Part shown: piece by piece, positions 8,623-17,988 of the stretch | How the letters are laid out: each line of letters opens with the position of its first letter | Numbering within the stretch: the first letter of the stretch is position 1 | NCBI GenBank assembly: GCA_016705335.1 | Contig: JADIYN010000062.1 | Coordinates: 1 to 46,885 of the forward strand | DNA length: 46,885 bases | Direction: 5' to 3' | From: Draconibacterium sp. | GTDB lineage: Bacteria; Bacteroidota; Bacteroidia; Bacteroidales; Prolixibacteraceae | Program-made: the position numbers and the translations under genes | The notes under the pieces: generated by a model | Told to the model about the DNA's origin: nothing | The model's database searches: none | The model's input: the letters and a program-made list of their open reading frames with translations, nothing else

Positions 8623-9297
8623 ATGAAAAAAAATTTAGCAGAATTTATTGGTACCTTTTGGTTGGTACTTGGTGGATGTGGTAGCGCTGTTTTGGCAGCA
8701 GCTTTTCCTGAAGTTGGAATTGGCCTTGTTGGCGTTGCATTAGCCTTCGGGTTAACAGTTTTAACAATTGCGTATTCACTTGGTCACATTTCCGGGGCAC
8801 ATTTAAACCCGGCGGTTACCATTGGTTTGTGGGCTGGCGGACGAGTTAGTGGTGGAAGTATTTTACCATACGTTATTTCTCAGATTCTTGGTGGTATTGC
8901 CGCCGCTGCAGTTCTGTACATCATCGCAACCGGAAATGGTTCTGATATCGGAAATTTTGCTGCCAATGGTTATGGAGAACATTCTCCGGGTGGTTATAGT
9001 TTAACTGCAGCCATTGTATCTGAGTTTGTAATGACATTTATGTTCCTTATAGTTATACTTGGTTCTACAGATGATAAAGCTCCTCAGGGATTCGCAGGAT
9101 TAGCAATTGGATTGGCTTTAACATTAATTCACCTCATCAGTATTCCTGTTACAAATACTTCAGTAAATCCTGCACGCAGTATTAGTCAGGCATTATTTGT
9201 TGGCGATTGGGCATTGGCACAATTGTGGGTATTTATATTAATCCCGATTTTAGGGGCAATTGCTGCAGGTGTTGTTTATAAATTTCTTAAAAAGTAA
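8623..9297 (+). CDS. aqpZ: Aquaporin Z, water channel
   Basis: A 224-aa inner-membrane MIP-family channel with six membrane helices and two half-helices. Both NPA motifs are present: HLNPAVT near residue 62 and SVNPARS near residue 183. The selectivity-filter residues fit a water-specific aquaporin: Phe about 42, His in TLIHLIS, Thr in TNTS and the Arg after the second NPA. The length and the context around GHISGAHLNPAVT are very close to classical AqpZ. It mediates rapid osmotic water flux. It is a single gene with a long, possibly structured leader upstream and a strong terminator downstream. Confidence 0.95.
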   Translation: MKKNLAEFIGTFWLVLGGCGSAVLAAAFPEVGIGLVGVALAFGLTVLTIAYSLGHISGAHLNPAVTIGLWAGGRVSGGSILPYVISQILGGIAAAAVLYIIATGNGSDIGNFAANGYGEHSPGGYSLTAAIVSEFVMTFMFLIVILGSTDDKAPQGFAGLAIGLALTLIHLISIPVTNTSVNPARSISQALFVGDWALAQLWVFILIPILGAIAAGVVYKFLKK

Positions 9298-9392
9298 TTT
9301 CCTATTTACCCAATACCTATACAAGGATTTTTTAAAAAATTTAATTACAAAGAGGATAGCATTTAAAATGATTTTTATATATTTGTAAGGCA

Positions 9393-9409
9393 TTGACCAA
9401 TCTGGTCAA
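9393..9409. repeat. Short inverted repeat TTGACCA-atc-TGGTCAA
   Basis: Perfect 7-bp arms with a 3-base centre, in the 361-base gap after aqpZ (9298-9658). It could be a protein-binding palindrome or part of the 3' end of the aqpZ transcript. Apart from this and the terminator just downstream, nothing else was seen in the gap. Confidence 0.5.
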
Positions 9410-9434
9410 TTGTGTGTTTGGGGGTTAACATTTT

Positions 9435-9465
9435 AAAGAGCGACTATTGAGTCGCTCTTTTTCAT
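9435..9465 (+). terminator. Strong hairpin terminator after aqpZ
   Basis: Perfect 11-bp stem AAAGAGCGACT/AGTCGCTCTTT with loop ATTG, followed by a T tract. The A-rich left arm would also make it usable from the opposite strand, so it may serve the convergent oxidoreductase gene as well. Confidence 0.9.
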
Positions 9466-9658
9466 TTATAACATTTGACTTTTTTCCTTTGTTAACATAT
9501 TCATCAATAACCGGATATCTTACTGAAATACTTTAAAAAAAGTATTCCAATCCGAAGATTTTACCAAATAAATTGAATTAATTTTTTTACAAAAAAAGAT
9601 GGCATTCCAGTTTTAATAAAAAGAAATGCCATCCGGATAAATAATAATAAAATAAAAT

Positions 9659-11011
9659 TTACCAAACTTCTTCACCGTAACTCCAACCTTCGCGAACTGG
9701 TTCTTTAATATAATTTTCCATTCCTTCGTGGTTAGTGACTTTCATGTTTTCAGCATCATATTCAATACGGGTATTAAAACGCTGCGATAAAACCCCAACG
9801 GCTGCCATTTCTGTTAATCGGGTTGAATAATCAAAATTGGAACCCGGCAAAGGACCAACTCCTTTTACTGCATCCAGAAATTCTTTTTGAGGACCATCGG
9901 CGACCCTTGGAATTGTTGGCGCGGGCATTTCGTTGGCCACCCAGTTGTCCCATTCTTCTTTTGGCATCATTAGTTTTGCGTCGTTTGGCCGTCCGCCGGT
10001 TATAATATTATGTTTTTCTCCAACCATAATCATTCCTGACCCAGCCAGTTCAGGCAAATTCCATTCCGGGCGGTTTTCAGGTTTTAGTCCACCTTCATGC
10101 CATTTTAAAATTACGGGTGGTTTGTTGCCTCTTTGTGGAAATTCAAACCTAATTATAGATTGGTCGGGTAAAAATCCTTCCGGAGCACCAGAATGAAATT
10201 CAGTTTCAACAACATTGGGCATACCCAAATCAAGTGACCAAAATGGTGCATCAAGTGTGTGGCATGCCCAATCACCTAATTCACCGTTCCCGAAATCATA
10301 AAATCCACGCCAGGTTTTAGGCACATAAACATGGTTGTACGGCCGGTTTGCTGCCGGTCCTAACCATAAATCCCAATCCAGACCATCAGGAATTGCTTCT
10401 GCTGCAGGTGGAAACTGATCGGGTTTTTGAAAATATTTGGTTGGGCCAAATTCCGGCCCGTCAAACCAGGCAAATACTTCTTTAACATTTCCCGTTATAC
10501 CCGCATCAACCCATTCTTTTACCCGTCGAATTCCATCAGTAGCATGCCCCTGGTTTCCCATTTGGGTTATTACATTATAGTAGTGAGCTGCTTTTTGCAG
10601 GGTACGTAATTGCCAAATGTTGTGCGCAAGTGGTTTTTCTACATATACATGTTTTCCTAATTGCATGGCAGTCATTGCCGCAGCAAAATGATGGTGGTCG
10701 GGAGTTGAAATCATAACTGCATCAATTTGGCTGCCCATTTCATCCATCATTTTTCTGTAATCTTTGTAACGCTTCGCTTTTGGATAAGCTGCAAAACCCT
10801 CCGCTGCACGATCATCGTCAACGTCGCACATTGCAACTACATTTTCCATTGTACAGGTTTCCCATTGCGCTTTTCCGCGTCCACCAACACCAACTATTGC
10901 AATATTAATTTTGCCTGAAGGAGAACAACTAATAAAATTTGGAATAATTACAGCTCCGGCTGTTATAGCTGAAGTTGTACGTAAAAAATTTCTTCTTGAG
11001 ATAGTATTCAT
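9659..11011 (-). CDS. Gfo/Idh/MocA-family oxidoreductase, Tat-exported
   Basis: An intact 450-aa protein. The N-terminus is a twin-arginine-type signal (ISRRNFLRTTSAITAGA) ending in ISCS, which could also be a lipobox, so it acts in the periplasm or at a membrane. A Rossmann NAD(P)-binding domain starts at INIAIVGVGGRGK (about residue 36), and the characteristic EKPLAHN motif lies near residue 125. The C-terminal half is the alpha/beta oxidoreductase domain with WRGFYDFGNGELGDWACH. Such enzymes oxidise or epimerise sugars or cyclitols; some relatives are glycosidases using NAD transiently. The substrate is not readable. It is a single gene, convergent with aqpZ. Confidence 0.9.
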   Translation of the reverse strand: MNTISRRNFLRTTSAITAGAVIIPNFISCSPSGKINIAIVGVGGRGKAQWETCTMENVVAMCDVDDDRAAEGFAAYPKAKRYKDYRKMMDEMGSQIDAVMISTPDHHHFAAAMTAMQLGKHVYVEKPLAHNIWQLRTLQKAAHYYNVITQMGNQGHATDGIRRVKEWVDAGITGNVKEVFAWFDGPEFGPTKYFQKPDQFPPAAEAIPDGLDWDLWLGPAANRPYNHVYVPKTWRGFYDFGNGELGDWACHTLDAPFWSLDLGMPNVVETEFHSGAPEGFLPDQSIIRFEFPQRGNKPPVILKWHEGGLKPENRPEWNLPELAGSGMIMVGEKHNIITGGRPNDAKLMMPKEEWDNWVANEMPAPTIPRVADGPQKEFLDAVKGVGPLPGSNFDYSTRLTEMAAVGVLSQRFNTRIEYDAENMKVTNHEGMENYIKEPVREGWSYGEEVW

Positions 11012-11045
11012 TTCTAACAGATTAAGTGGTTTTAGATTCAGTTTA

Positions 11046-11053
11046 CGAAGTTA
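11046..11053 (-). promoter_or_regulatory. Candidate -7 box of the oxidoreductase gene
   Basis: On the minus strand TAACTTCG, one mismatch from the Bacteroidota TAnnTTTG box, lies 35 bases before the start at 11011. The call is by position and similarity only. Confidence 0.35.
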
Positions 11054-11212
11054 AAATGATTTTACTCTTTATCAATTTTTGATAAACTCTTTTTATGGAA
11101 AAATAAAATCTGGTTGTTTTTCCAGTCTGTTAATTTCGAAGGAATAGTTGAGGAATATTAACTGATTGATTTCACAACAAAAAAATTATCTCAAAAAGCC
11201 TGTATATTTTTC

Positions 11213-11980
11213 TTAAAAGTGTAGTGTTAAAGCCGACCTCCACCAGTTATAATATTTTCCTTCCAACTGGTAAAGTGATGGAAACGGATAAAAAAGGAAA
11301 TTGTCCTTTTCCCCTATAAAAAATCCGGTTTTTATAGTACGGTAGTTCAACTCGCCCTGCATATATCTTAACACTGTTTTAGTTCGTTTTCCTTTGGTTT
11401 CATTCAGTTTTATTAGGCACTCGCGTAAATGATCGGGGTTTGGGTATGGTAAATTATGCAAAGGTGCATTTGGATCGGAGGCAAGCTCGTTTAATAGCAG
11501 ATCTACAAATAAAATTTTAGGTGCAGAAACCGGCTTTGTTGTATCCGTTAAAAACCTGATAAACTTTTCCGGGCTCAGTTTACTTGCAACACGAGTTGTT
11601 ATCGGGTTAAATTGTTGAAATAAATGAGTATCATCTGATTCCGTTTCTTCAAAAAACGACGATTGAAGTTCGAGTACTTTCCCGTCATCTGTTGAAAGAT
11701 AGAGGTTTTTTAGTGCTGAAAGCGGTGTTTTTTCAAGACATCGGTAAATGCTGAAAAAGACTGAACGTTTTGGCTCACCGTTAGGGTAGGGAACGAGTTC
11801 TTTTTCAATATATTTTTCCGGTAAATCATTTAGTTTTGAGGGATCAAGTTCGAAGTAAATATTTTGCCCGTGGATTTGTTTCCGTGTTCCTACCGACAAA
11901 TAATTTCCAAATTCAAATGGAGATAAATGAGATGCGATTAATGATTCAGGAGTAATTACCAGGTAATAAAACTTTTTCAT
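11213..11980 (-). CDS. Conserved-looking hypothetical protein
   Basis: An intact 255-aa soluble protein with no signal peptide or membrane segment and no family that I recognise. It begins MKKFYYLVITPESLIASHLSPFEFGNYL and is mixed alpha/beta with many aromatic residues. Codon use matches its neighbours, so it is probably a real gene. It is divergent from the DUF5009 gene, with candidate promoter boxes for both in the 111-base space between them (TAACTTTA on the minus strand near 12000). Confidence 0.6.
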   Translation of the reverse strand: MKKFYYLVITPESLIASHLSPFEFGNYLSVGTRKQIHGQNIYFELDPSKLNDLPEKYIEKELVPYPNGEPKRSVFFSIYRCLEKTPLSALKNLYLSTDDGKVLELQSSFFEETESDDTHLFQQFNPITTRVASKLSPEKFIRFLTDTTKPVSAPKILFVDLLLNELASDPNAPLHNLPYPNPDHLRECLIKLNETKGKRTKTVLRYMQGELNYRTIKTGFFIGEKDNFLFYPFPSLYQLEGKYYNWWRSALTLHF

Positions 11981-12063
11981 AGCTGATGATTTTTACATAA
12001 AGTTACTGATAATTGGAATGTTAGTCAATATCTGAATTTAAAGCACTGTACCGTTCTATTTAT

Positions 12064-12071
12064 TAACTTCG
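12064..12071 (+). promoter_or_regulatory. Candidate -7 box of the DUF5009 gene
   Basis: TAACTTCG, the same variant as before the oxidoreductase gene, lies 20 bases before the ATG at 12092. Low-confidence match to TAnnTTTG. Confidence 0.35.
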
Positions 12072-12091
12072 GAACTTTAAAAATAATACTT

Positions 12092-13276
12092 ATGAAAAAA
12101 GGAAACCGTGTACTTTCCATTGATATTCTGCGTGGGTTGACGCTTTTTTTAATGCTGTTTGTAAACGATTTATATGTGCCCGGAGTGCCACAGTGGTTGG
12201 TTCACACAAAAGCTGATTTCGATGGAATGGGTCTTGCCGATTGGGTCTTTCCCGGTTTTCTTTTCATGGTTGGAATGGCTGTACCATTTGCAATTCAGAG
12301 CCGTCTGAAAATGGGTGACACAACTCCACGGGTTTTGGTTCATATTTTTATCCGAACAATCAGCCTCTTGATAATTGGGGTTTTTATGATGAATGTTTCA
12401 CGACTTAATACTGAAATTTCAGGAATAAGTACTGATTTGTGGGCTGTTTTTGTCTATATTTCAGTGTTTCTGGTTTGGAATCAGTATCAAAAACTAAATC
12501 AAAGTCTGACTATAATTTTAAAAGTTGCCGGTGTTGCAGGCCTGGTAGTTCTTGCAGCTGTTTTCAGAAGCGGAACTCCGGAAAATACAGGTTGGATGAC
12601 AACAGGTTGGTGGGGAATTCTGGGTTTGATAGGCTGGGGTTATTTTGTGGCAGCCATAGTTTATTTGATTTGCAAGGATAACTTGTTGAGAACTTCAGTT
12701 TTTTGGATACTGTTTTTTGCGTTAAATATACTCTCGCAACTTGGTCTCACAAATTTTCTTGATCCGGTTAAACCCGTCTTTGGGGTAATTATTAGCGGAA
12801 ACGTTCCTTTAATTGTACTTACCGGCATGGTTTTCAGTTTATTGCTGCGAAATTTGGAAAGAGAGAACATCAAAAAGTTTATCATTACCGGAGTTCTGCT
12901 TGGGATTTTTATGTTGGTTGCAGGTTTTGTGTTGCGAAATTGGTTTATCATTTCAAAAATTCAAGGGACACCAAGTTGGGCAATGATTTGCAATGGTATC
13001 AGCATTCTTGTTTTTATGGTTCTTTACTTTGTTATTGATGTTTTGGGACTAAAAAACTGGTCGGTTATTTTTAAACCTGCGGGGCAAAATTCATTGACAA
13101 CTTACCTCGCCCCCGATATTTTATATCATTTTATTTGGATGTTCAGTATTCCGGTCCTATTCTACAAACACTCAGAACTTCAATGGGTGGTTGTTTCTGG
13201 TTCAGTAATTTGGGCATTTGCTATGATTGGTTTTGCCGCATTATTATCGAAAATTGGCATTCGTTTAAAGCTGTAA
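12092..13276 (+). CDS. DUF5009 / heparan-alpha-glucosaminide N-acetyltransferase-like membrane protein
   Basis: A 394-aa inner-membrane protein with about 10-11 hydrophobic helices. The N-terminus LSIDILRGLTLFLMLFVND and the following DGMGLADWVFPGFLFMVGMAVPF are hallmarks of the DUF5009/YeiB/HGSNAT superfamily. Its members move acetyl groups across a membrane to sugars, and the N-terminal Asp-Arg pair and conserved D-W-V-F-P motif are retained. In Bacteroidota these proteins are often linked to amino-sugar metabolism. It is a single gene, and no partner nearby fixes the substrate. Confidence 0.85.
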   Translation: MKKGNRVLSIDILRGLTLFLMLFVNDLYVPGVPQWLVHTKADFDGMGLADWVFPGFLFMVGMAVPFAIQSRLKMGDTTPRVLVHIFIRTISLLIIGVFMMNVSRLNTEISGISTDLWAVFVYISVFLVWNQYQKLNQSLTIILKVAGVAGLVVLAAVFRSGTPENTGWMTTGWWGILGLIGWGYFVAAIVYLICKDNLLRTSVFWILFFALNILSQLGLTNFLDPVKPVFGVIISGNVPLIVLTGMVFSLLLRNLERENIKKFIITGVLLGIFMLVAGFVLRNWFIISKIQGTPSWAMICNGISILVFMVLYFVIDVLGLKNWSVIFKPAGQNSLTTYLAPDILYHFIWMFSIPVLFYKHSELQWVVVSGSVIWAFAMIGFAALLSKIGIRLKL

Positions 13277-13361
13277 GAAACATAAAAATAAAATACTAAA
13301 TAGTATGTTATTTTTAAAATTAGTTGTAACTTGTTGATTCTAAATTATTAAAATCAACATT

Positions 13362-14191
13362 ATGGAAAAGAAGTACAACTATTTTTTGAAAACGTTTTTC
13401 TTGTTTATTTTTTCAACAGTTATCTTATGTGCATTTCCCGTGATGAGCCATGCTCAGGAAAATGATCCGCAACTTTTTGCACTTGTAGAATGCATGAAAG
13501 TAAAACCTGAAAACGAAAGCAAGTATCTGGAGATTGAAAAAATATCTGGAAACCATTGCACCTCGAAAGAGCTAAACAGCGCAATATTGTGGGTTGGTTT
13601 CTGTACAAAGTTTGGTTTACTGGTACCGACGATAAATACAATTATGTTACAGTAACTTTGTTCTCTGATCCTCTGAAAATTGAAAATTCATGGAAGAATG
13701 TTGATCAGGCAAAGATTTTACCCGGCAAAGATTTGGATGCTGCAATGAAAGAAACAGGTGAAAGTCGGGAAATGGTTTCAAGTTCATTAATAAACAGGCA
13801 GGCATCGGTTTATCGTGAAGGAGGCCCGGGTGATTTTAAATACATTCAGTTGGATTATATGAAAGTTGAACAGGGAAAAGAGAATGATTACTGGGATTCG
13901 GAAACAAATATATGGAAACCCGTTCACCAGGAATTTATTAAAGCCGGTTCACGTGTTGGTTGGTCATTGTGGGGACGGGTTTTTCCATCGGGTGCAGGTT
14001 TGGATTACCAGTATGTCACAGTAAATTACATGGCAGATTTTTCGAAAATTGGTGTAGCTGATTATAATGATGCATTTGCAAAAGCACATGCAGGTAAAAA
14101 CATGGATGATTTGTTCGCAAAAACAAATGCATCAAGAGTTTTGGTTAAATCAGAATTGTGGGAAGTGATTGACAAAGCTTTTGCCCAGTAA
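13362..14191 (+). CDS. Secreted protein with two copies of an alpha/beta module (one frameshift)
   Basis: Two frames join at the A6 run at 13537-13542; one added A gives about 276 aa. A signal peptide (ends SHAQ) is followed by two related modules. The first contains CMKVKPENESKY, IWKPLHLERAK, NIVGWFLY and YNYVTVTLF. The second contains YMKVEQGKENDY, IWKPVHQEFIK, SRVGWSLWG and YQYVTVNYM. The modules resemble dimeric alpha/beta-barrel (ferredoxin-like) domains, in which two modules pack as one barrel; this fold idea is an inference. The function is unknown. It sits just upstream of an AraC regulator. Confidence 0.65.
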
Positions 14192-14272
14192 ATTGTTTGA
14201 GGTTTTTTTCATGCTCTCACTAAAGTGAAGGTATGAATAAGAAAATAGTATTAAATCTTTTAGAAGAATTGA

Positions 14273-15155
14273 ATGATAAACAAATACGACTTTACGCTTT
14301 CAACCCCCGATACTTTTAAAGTGTTTTCGGCAAAAGACCTTATTTTTTTATACTGGATCTGCCCGCAGGTGGATAAGCATCTGAAACTTTTTAATCATTA
14401 CAACGAAATTGTTTTTACGCTGAAAGGAATGAAAACATTTCATCATAACGGAAATTCATGGCCATTGACCGACGACACGGCATTATTTATTAAAAAGACT
14501 GCCTACACAACCGAAAAACATGAAATGGTAGGATGGGAAGTGTTGTCATTTTTCTTTCAGGATGCTTTTTTGCGGCAGGTTTACAATGAATACAGGGAAA
14601 ACTTACCTCTTAAAAACCTTCCTGTTCCGCCAAAAGATATGTTTATTCCAATAAAAGTAAATGAAACAATTCGTGCTTTTTGCTACAGTATTGTCCCGTA
14701 TTTCAAACAAAAAGTACCACCATCTGAAAGTTTGCTGGAACTAAAATTTAAAGAAATCATTTTCGTCATACTTTCAGAACCTGAAAATGCTGGTTTGTTA
14801 TCTTTGTTCACAGTATTGTCGATCAGCAAAAAACCCCCATATGGGAAGTGATGGAAGCGAATTACATGTTCAATTTAACCATTGAAGAGTATGCAAGAAT
14901 TGCAGGTCGCAGTGCTGCTGCGTTTAAGCGGGAATTTAATGAATACTATAATACTTCGCCGGGCAAATGGCTAACCCGGAAAAGGCTTGAACAAGCCAAA
15001 CTTCATTTGGTAACGAGCAGAAAAACAATAGGTGAAATTATTTACGACACAGGATTTGAAAATATTTCACATTTCAGCCGATTTTTAAAGAGAATTACGG
15101 ATTGTCGCCATTGCAGTACCGGCAGAACAACCCTGTTATTTCAATAGCACAGTAG
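14273..15155 (+). CDS. AraC-family transcriptional regulator (two frameshifts)
   Basis: Restoring one C in the C5 run near 14833 and one A near 15087-15089 gives a single protein of about 294 aa. It runs through the third frame to a natural stop at 15153-15155 and ends LSPLQYRQNNPVISIAQ. Residues about 1-180 are a cupin-like sensor domain (NHYNEIVFTLKGMKTF). The C-terminal 100 residues are the double HTH of AraC/XylS: YARIAGRSAAAFKREFNEYY...SPGKWL for the first, and IGEIIYDTGFENISHFSRFLK for the second. It precedes the cupin/NTF2-like cluster and may control it or the secreted protein before it. Confidence 0.85.
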
Positions 15156-15339
15156 TTTTTATTTGTAATCTTTAATTGAAAAAAATTTCCTATTTCTTCA
15201 GATTATTTCTGTTGAAATGGGAATTTTCATTTGTATCCCTTCAATCCCTCAAAATAATAATTTGCAATTTTTATCTGTATTCATTCTAAAAAACAAAAAA
15301 GTTGAGCCAATAAGAAAAACTGAAACTTAGGGTTCAGCC

Positions 15340-15347
15340 TAATTTTG
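15340..15347 (+). promoter_or_regulatory. -7 box (TAATTTTG) upstream of the cupin gene
   Basis: Exact match to the Bacteroidota TAnnTTTG element, 38 bases before the ATG at 15386. The -33 region is not obvious. Confidence 0.5.
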
Positions 15348-15385
15348 AATCGACAATATTATTTATCAATTTAAAAATTACGATC

Positions 15386-15754
15386 ATGAAAAAGTTATTT
15401 ATTACACTGTTTGTTGTGTGTTTTGCATTGGCAGGTAAAAGTCAAAGTCAGTCGGGAAATGCAGTAAATGCAGCAGCCCCGGTAATTCTTGAAAACGACA
15501 AGGTAAAAGTTACAGAATTTGTAAGCGCACCTGGAGGAGATGCTTGTGGCATAGGAAATCACAGACATAACGAAAGGCTTGTGATTGCGATAACCGATGC
15601 TACAATTAAAATGACCACTGAAGATGGTAAAACCCAAAACCTCGATTTAAAAGCGGGAACTGCATTTTGGGGCGGAACCGAAATGCATTCGGTTGTAAAT
15701 ACCGGAAAACAACCTGCTAAGTTTTATGCTGTTGAAGTAAAAGGAGCTAAATAG
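15386..15754 (+). CDS. Periplasmic cupin-domain protein
   Basis: A small 122-aa protein with a signal peptide (ends AGKSQSQ). The rest is one cupin barrel: a metal-site-like H-R-H-N-E cluster in GIGNHRHNERLVIAI (His-x-His...Glu) and a later EMHSVVNTG segment providing the second histidine. Likely metal-binding; enzymatic role and ligand unknown. It is first in a run of three small same-strand genes with the two NTF2-like genes, downstream of the AraC regulator. Confidence 0.75.
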   Translation: MKKLFITLFVVCFALAGKSQSQSGNAVNAAAPVILENDKVKVTEFVSAPGGDACGIGNHRHNERLVIAITDATIKMTTEDGKTQNLDLKAGTAFWGGTEMHSVVNTGKQPAKFYAVEVKGAK

Positions 15755-15767
15755 AAAACCACATAAT

Positions 15768-15787
15768 TTCATTCATTCATTCATTCA
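15768..15787 (+). repeat. (TTCA)5 tetranucleotide repeat
   Basis: Five perfect TTCA units lie between the cupin gene and the NTF2-like gene, outside any coding region. Length variation here could change the spacing upstream of the next gene. Confidence 0.8.
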
Positions 15788-15811
15788 TGAATTTTATTAA
15801 TAATCAACTTT

Positions 15812-16219
15812 ATGAAACACGAAGAAATGACAAACGGTAAGCGTAAAGAACAACTTAAGAATGTGGTTGAAAATTATTTCGAATCGTTTAAAACAAAATC
15901 CTTTGCATCAATTCCATACAGCGATGAAGTTGTTTTAAGAGCGCCAATTATACAGGGAGGTGTGCATCACCAGGTTAAAGGCAAAAAGGAAGTATTTGCA
16001 CAATGGTGGCAACCTTTGGAACCTGCTCTTGATGGCGTAAGCATTAAAATCATTGATCTGTTTTATAATGATTCACATACGGGAGTAATTGCTAAAGCCG
16101 ATTTTACTTTGGCCGGCCCGGGAATTACCCTGAGAGTTGCTGATTTGTTTCTAGTCAACGGTGAAGGCAAAATCACCGAACAGGAAAATCATTTTGATGC
16201 AAGTCCTTTAAAAGGATAG
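15812..16219 (+). CDS. SnoaL/NTF2-like protein
   Basis: A 135-aa cytoplasmic protein without a signal peptide. It has the cone-shaped NTF2/SnoaL pattern: VVENYFESFKTKSFASIPYSDEVVLRAP, then FAQWWQPLEP, IKIIDLFYNDSHTGVIAKADFTL and a closing GKITEQENHFD. Members are polyketide cyclases, isomerases or small-ligand binders. No catalytic residue can be assigned. It lies between the cupin gene and a secreted NTF2-like gene. Confidence 0.7.
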   Translation: MKHEEMTNGKRKEQLKNVVENYFESFKTKSFASIPYSDEVVLRAPIIQGGVHHQVKGKKEVFAQWWQPLEPALDGVSIKIIDLFYNDSHTGVIAKADFTLAGPGITLRVADLFLVNGEGKITEQENHFDASPLKG

Positions 16220-16256
16220 AGTTATTTCATTAATTATACATTAAAAAATTGAAACA

Positions 16257-16796
16257 ATGAAAACAACAGTTTTTATTTTGATGCTGGGATTAAGTGCATT
16301 GCTGGGATTTGGAAAAAACAACGCTACTTCCGGTTCGGTTGGTTTAAATGAAGAAAAAGAAAAAAAGGCCATAATCGAATCAATTAACGCCGAAACAGCA
16401 GCTTTTTTTAAACGCGATTACGAGGAGGTAATAAAATATTTTATGCATACAGATTATACTTTTCATGCATGGAATAATGCGGATGGAACATACAGTGCCA
16501 CAGTTGGCTGGCAGGCAATAAATGAGAAATTGAGGAGTTATATTAAAGATAATCCTGTTGCGGCAGGTTCATCAAGTCATCCCAAAGTTGAAAGGAGGAA
16601 CATGATTTATAAATTCTACAATTCTGAACTGGCATTTGTTACCTGGGATCAATATAACAGCGATCAGGAAATGAAAATATACAGGATTAGCAAGGAAACA
16701 CGAATCATGGAAAAACAGGATGGTATGTGGAAAATAGCAAATATGACTGCCTTCTGGGATTATAAAAACCTGATTCCTGTTGATAGTCTGAAATAG
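16257..16796 (+). CDS. Secreted SnoaL/DUF4440-like NTF2-fold protein
   Basis: A 179-aa protein with a signal peptide (MKTTVFILMLGLSALLGFG). The mature part has the NTF2/DUF4440 layout: AIIESINAETAAFFKRDYEEVIKYF, DYTFHAWNN, a central KVERRNMIYKFYNSELAFVTWDQY and the terminal MEKQDGMWKIANMTAFWDY. Likely a small-molecule-binding or scavenging protein of the periplasm. It is the last gene of the cupin/NTF2 cluster and is closed by a hairpin terminator. Confidence 0.7.
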   Translation: MKTTVFILMLGLSALLGFGKNNATSGSVGLNEEKEKKAIIESINAETAAFFKRDYEEVIKYFMHTDYTFHAWNNADGTYSATVGWQAINEKLRSYIKDNPVAAGSSSHPKVERRNMIYKFYNSELAFVTWDQYNSDQEMKIYRISKETRIMEKQDGMWKIANMTAFWDYKNLIPVDSLK

Positions 16797-16872
16797 GATT
16801 TAGTCAGATTCCAATTATTTTTAATTTTGTATTAACTCTTTTGTTCAGAAAATAAATCACACACACACACAA

Positions 16873-16903
16873 ATGATCCCGGATTTTCGGGGTCATTTTT
16901 TTT
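16873..16903 (+). terminator. Rho-independent terminator after the NTF2-like cluster
   Basis: A 9-bp stem ATGATCCCG/CGGGGTCAT (one G-T pair) with a 6-base loop, followed by eight T. It is preceded by an (AC)7 dinucleotide run at about 16858-16871. Confidence 0.85.
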
Positions 16904-16909
16904 ACAGGA

Positions 16910-17770
16910 TTAATCGAAAAACGGAAACAATTTCCGAATCTCTTCATCAGAAGGCCGTCTCCCATATTCGCAAATTTCAAAAGCTTCGGCATATTGTGCT
17001 TTTTCGTTTCCATACCATTTTATTAATGAAGCTTTGGTTTTTTCATTAATATCTGATTTTCGCCAATTAGCAAGCCATTTTAACCTCTCTGTTTCTGTTG
17101 CAGGAACCTGATCAAGTTTTCCTGAAGTCCAGGGCAGCCACTCAAAAAACTGAGATTCGTGCGCAGACATTGCATAAATTTTCTGGTCAAAAACAGAAGT
17201 GATATCAACAGCAATATCAGGTTGAAATGGAGTTGGTTTCTGGAAACCATCTTCCGTGTAAATAAAAACAGGATTCTTTTTCAAGGGAGGAGTATCTGGT
17301 GCCACGTTTGGTACAATTACCATGTATGCTGCATCCTGCAATAAAATAGCTGTGTTTCGGTGGTCGGGGTGGTAATCGTTTGGCCGCGGACCGATCACAA
17401 CATCTGCATTCCATTGCCTTATGAGCCTGATAATTTCAAGTCTGATATCTAATGTTGGCATGAGTTCACCATCATGATGGTCTAAAACAACATATTTAAT
17501 CCCGAACCGTTTTCCAGCTTCCAGTGCTTCAGCTCTTCTGATTTTTGCAAGTGCCCCGCCACCTTTTTCAAAGTGCCCGGCATCGCCATTGGTTACCGAC
17601 ACAAACATTACATTGTGACCAGCTTTTGAAAACAAAATTGCTGTTCCACCTGCATCAATATCGCAATCATCAGGGTGAGCACCAATTACGATCACATTTA
17701 TTTTATTTTGCGCAAAAATATAACTTAACATAACCATAAACGAAACTAAAAAGATTAATAATTTTTTCAT
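16910..17770 (-). CDS. PIG-L/LmbE-family deacetylase, secreted
   Basis: A 286-aa protein with a signal peptide (ends YIFAQ). The zinc site is complete: the first motif GAHPDDCDIDAGG near residue 31, where His and Asp bind zinc, and the later YHPDHRN carrying the third ligand. The family removes acetyl groups from GlcNAc-type sugars (GlcNAc-PI, mycothiol precursors, antibiotics). The secreted form fits deacetylation of an imported or extracellular glycan. It is divergent from the SusC gene, 218 bases apart, so it is probably part of the same nutrient-use locus. Confidence 0.88.
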   Translation of the reverse strand: MKKLLIFLVSFMVMLSYIFAQNKINVIVIGAHPDDCDIDAGGTAILFSKAGHNVMFVSVTNGDAGHFEKGGGALAKIRRAEALEAGKRFGIKYVVLDHHDGELMPTLDIRLEIIRLIRQWNADVVIGPRPNDYHPDHRNTAILLQDAAYMVIVPNVAPDTPPLKKNPVFIYTEDGFQKPTPFQPDIAVDITSVFDQKIYAMSAHESQFFEWLPWTSGKLDQVPATETERLKWLANWRKSDINEKTKASLIKWYGNEKAQYAEAFEICEYGRRPSDEEIRKLFPFFD

Positions 17771-17944
17771 ATGTATTGATTTAGATATTCAATTCACTAA
17801 AAATAAACAATTCAAAACGCCAACAGACCAAAATGCGGATAAATTTAAAATTTAAAGTTCTATGTTTTTTTGTGCTAAAACATGAATCAATAGTTTTATA
17901 GAATTGGTTAAAAACAGAGGTCGTTCAACTTTAATTTTATTATA

Positions 17945-17952
17945 TACATTTG
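17945..17952 (+). promoter_or_regulatory. -7 box (TACATTTG) of the SusC operon
   Basis: Exact match to the Bacteroidota -7 consensus TAnnTTTG, 36 bases before the susC-like ATG at 17989. No sigma/anti-sigma pair was found next to the locus. Confidence 0.5.
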
Positions 17953-17988
17953 CTTTCACGTTGGGAATGTTGTAATTGTAAATATTAA

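Noticed and set aside
16858..16871. (AC)7 run as a phase-variable promoter element
   Set aside because: It lies between a stop codon and a terminator of convergent genes, not upstream of any start.
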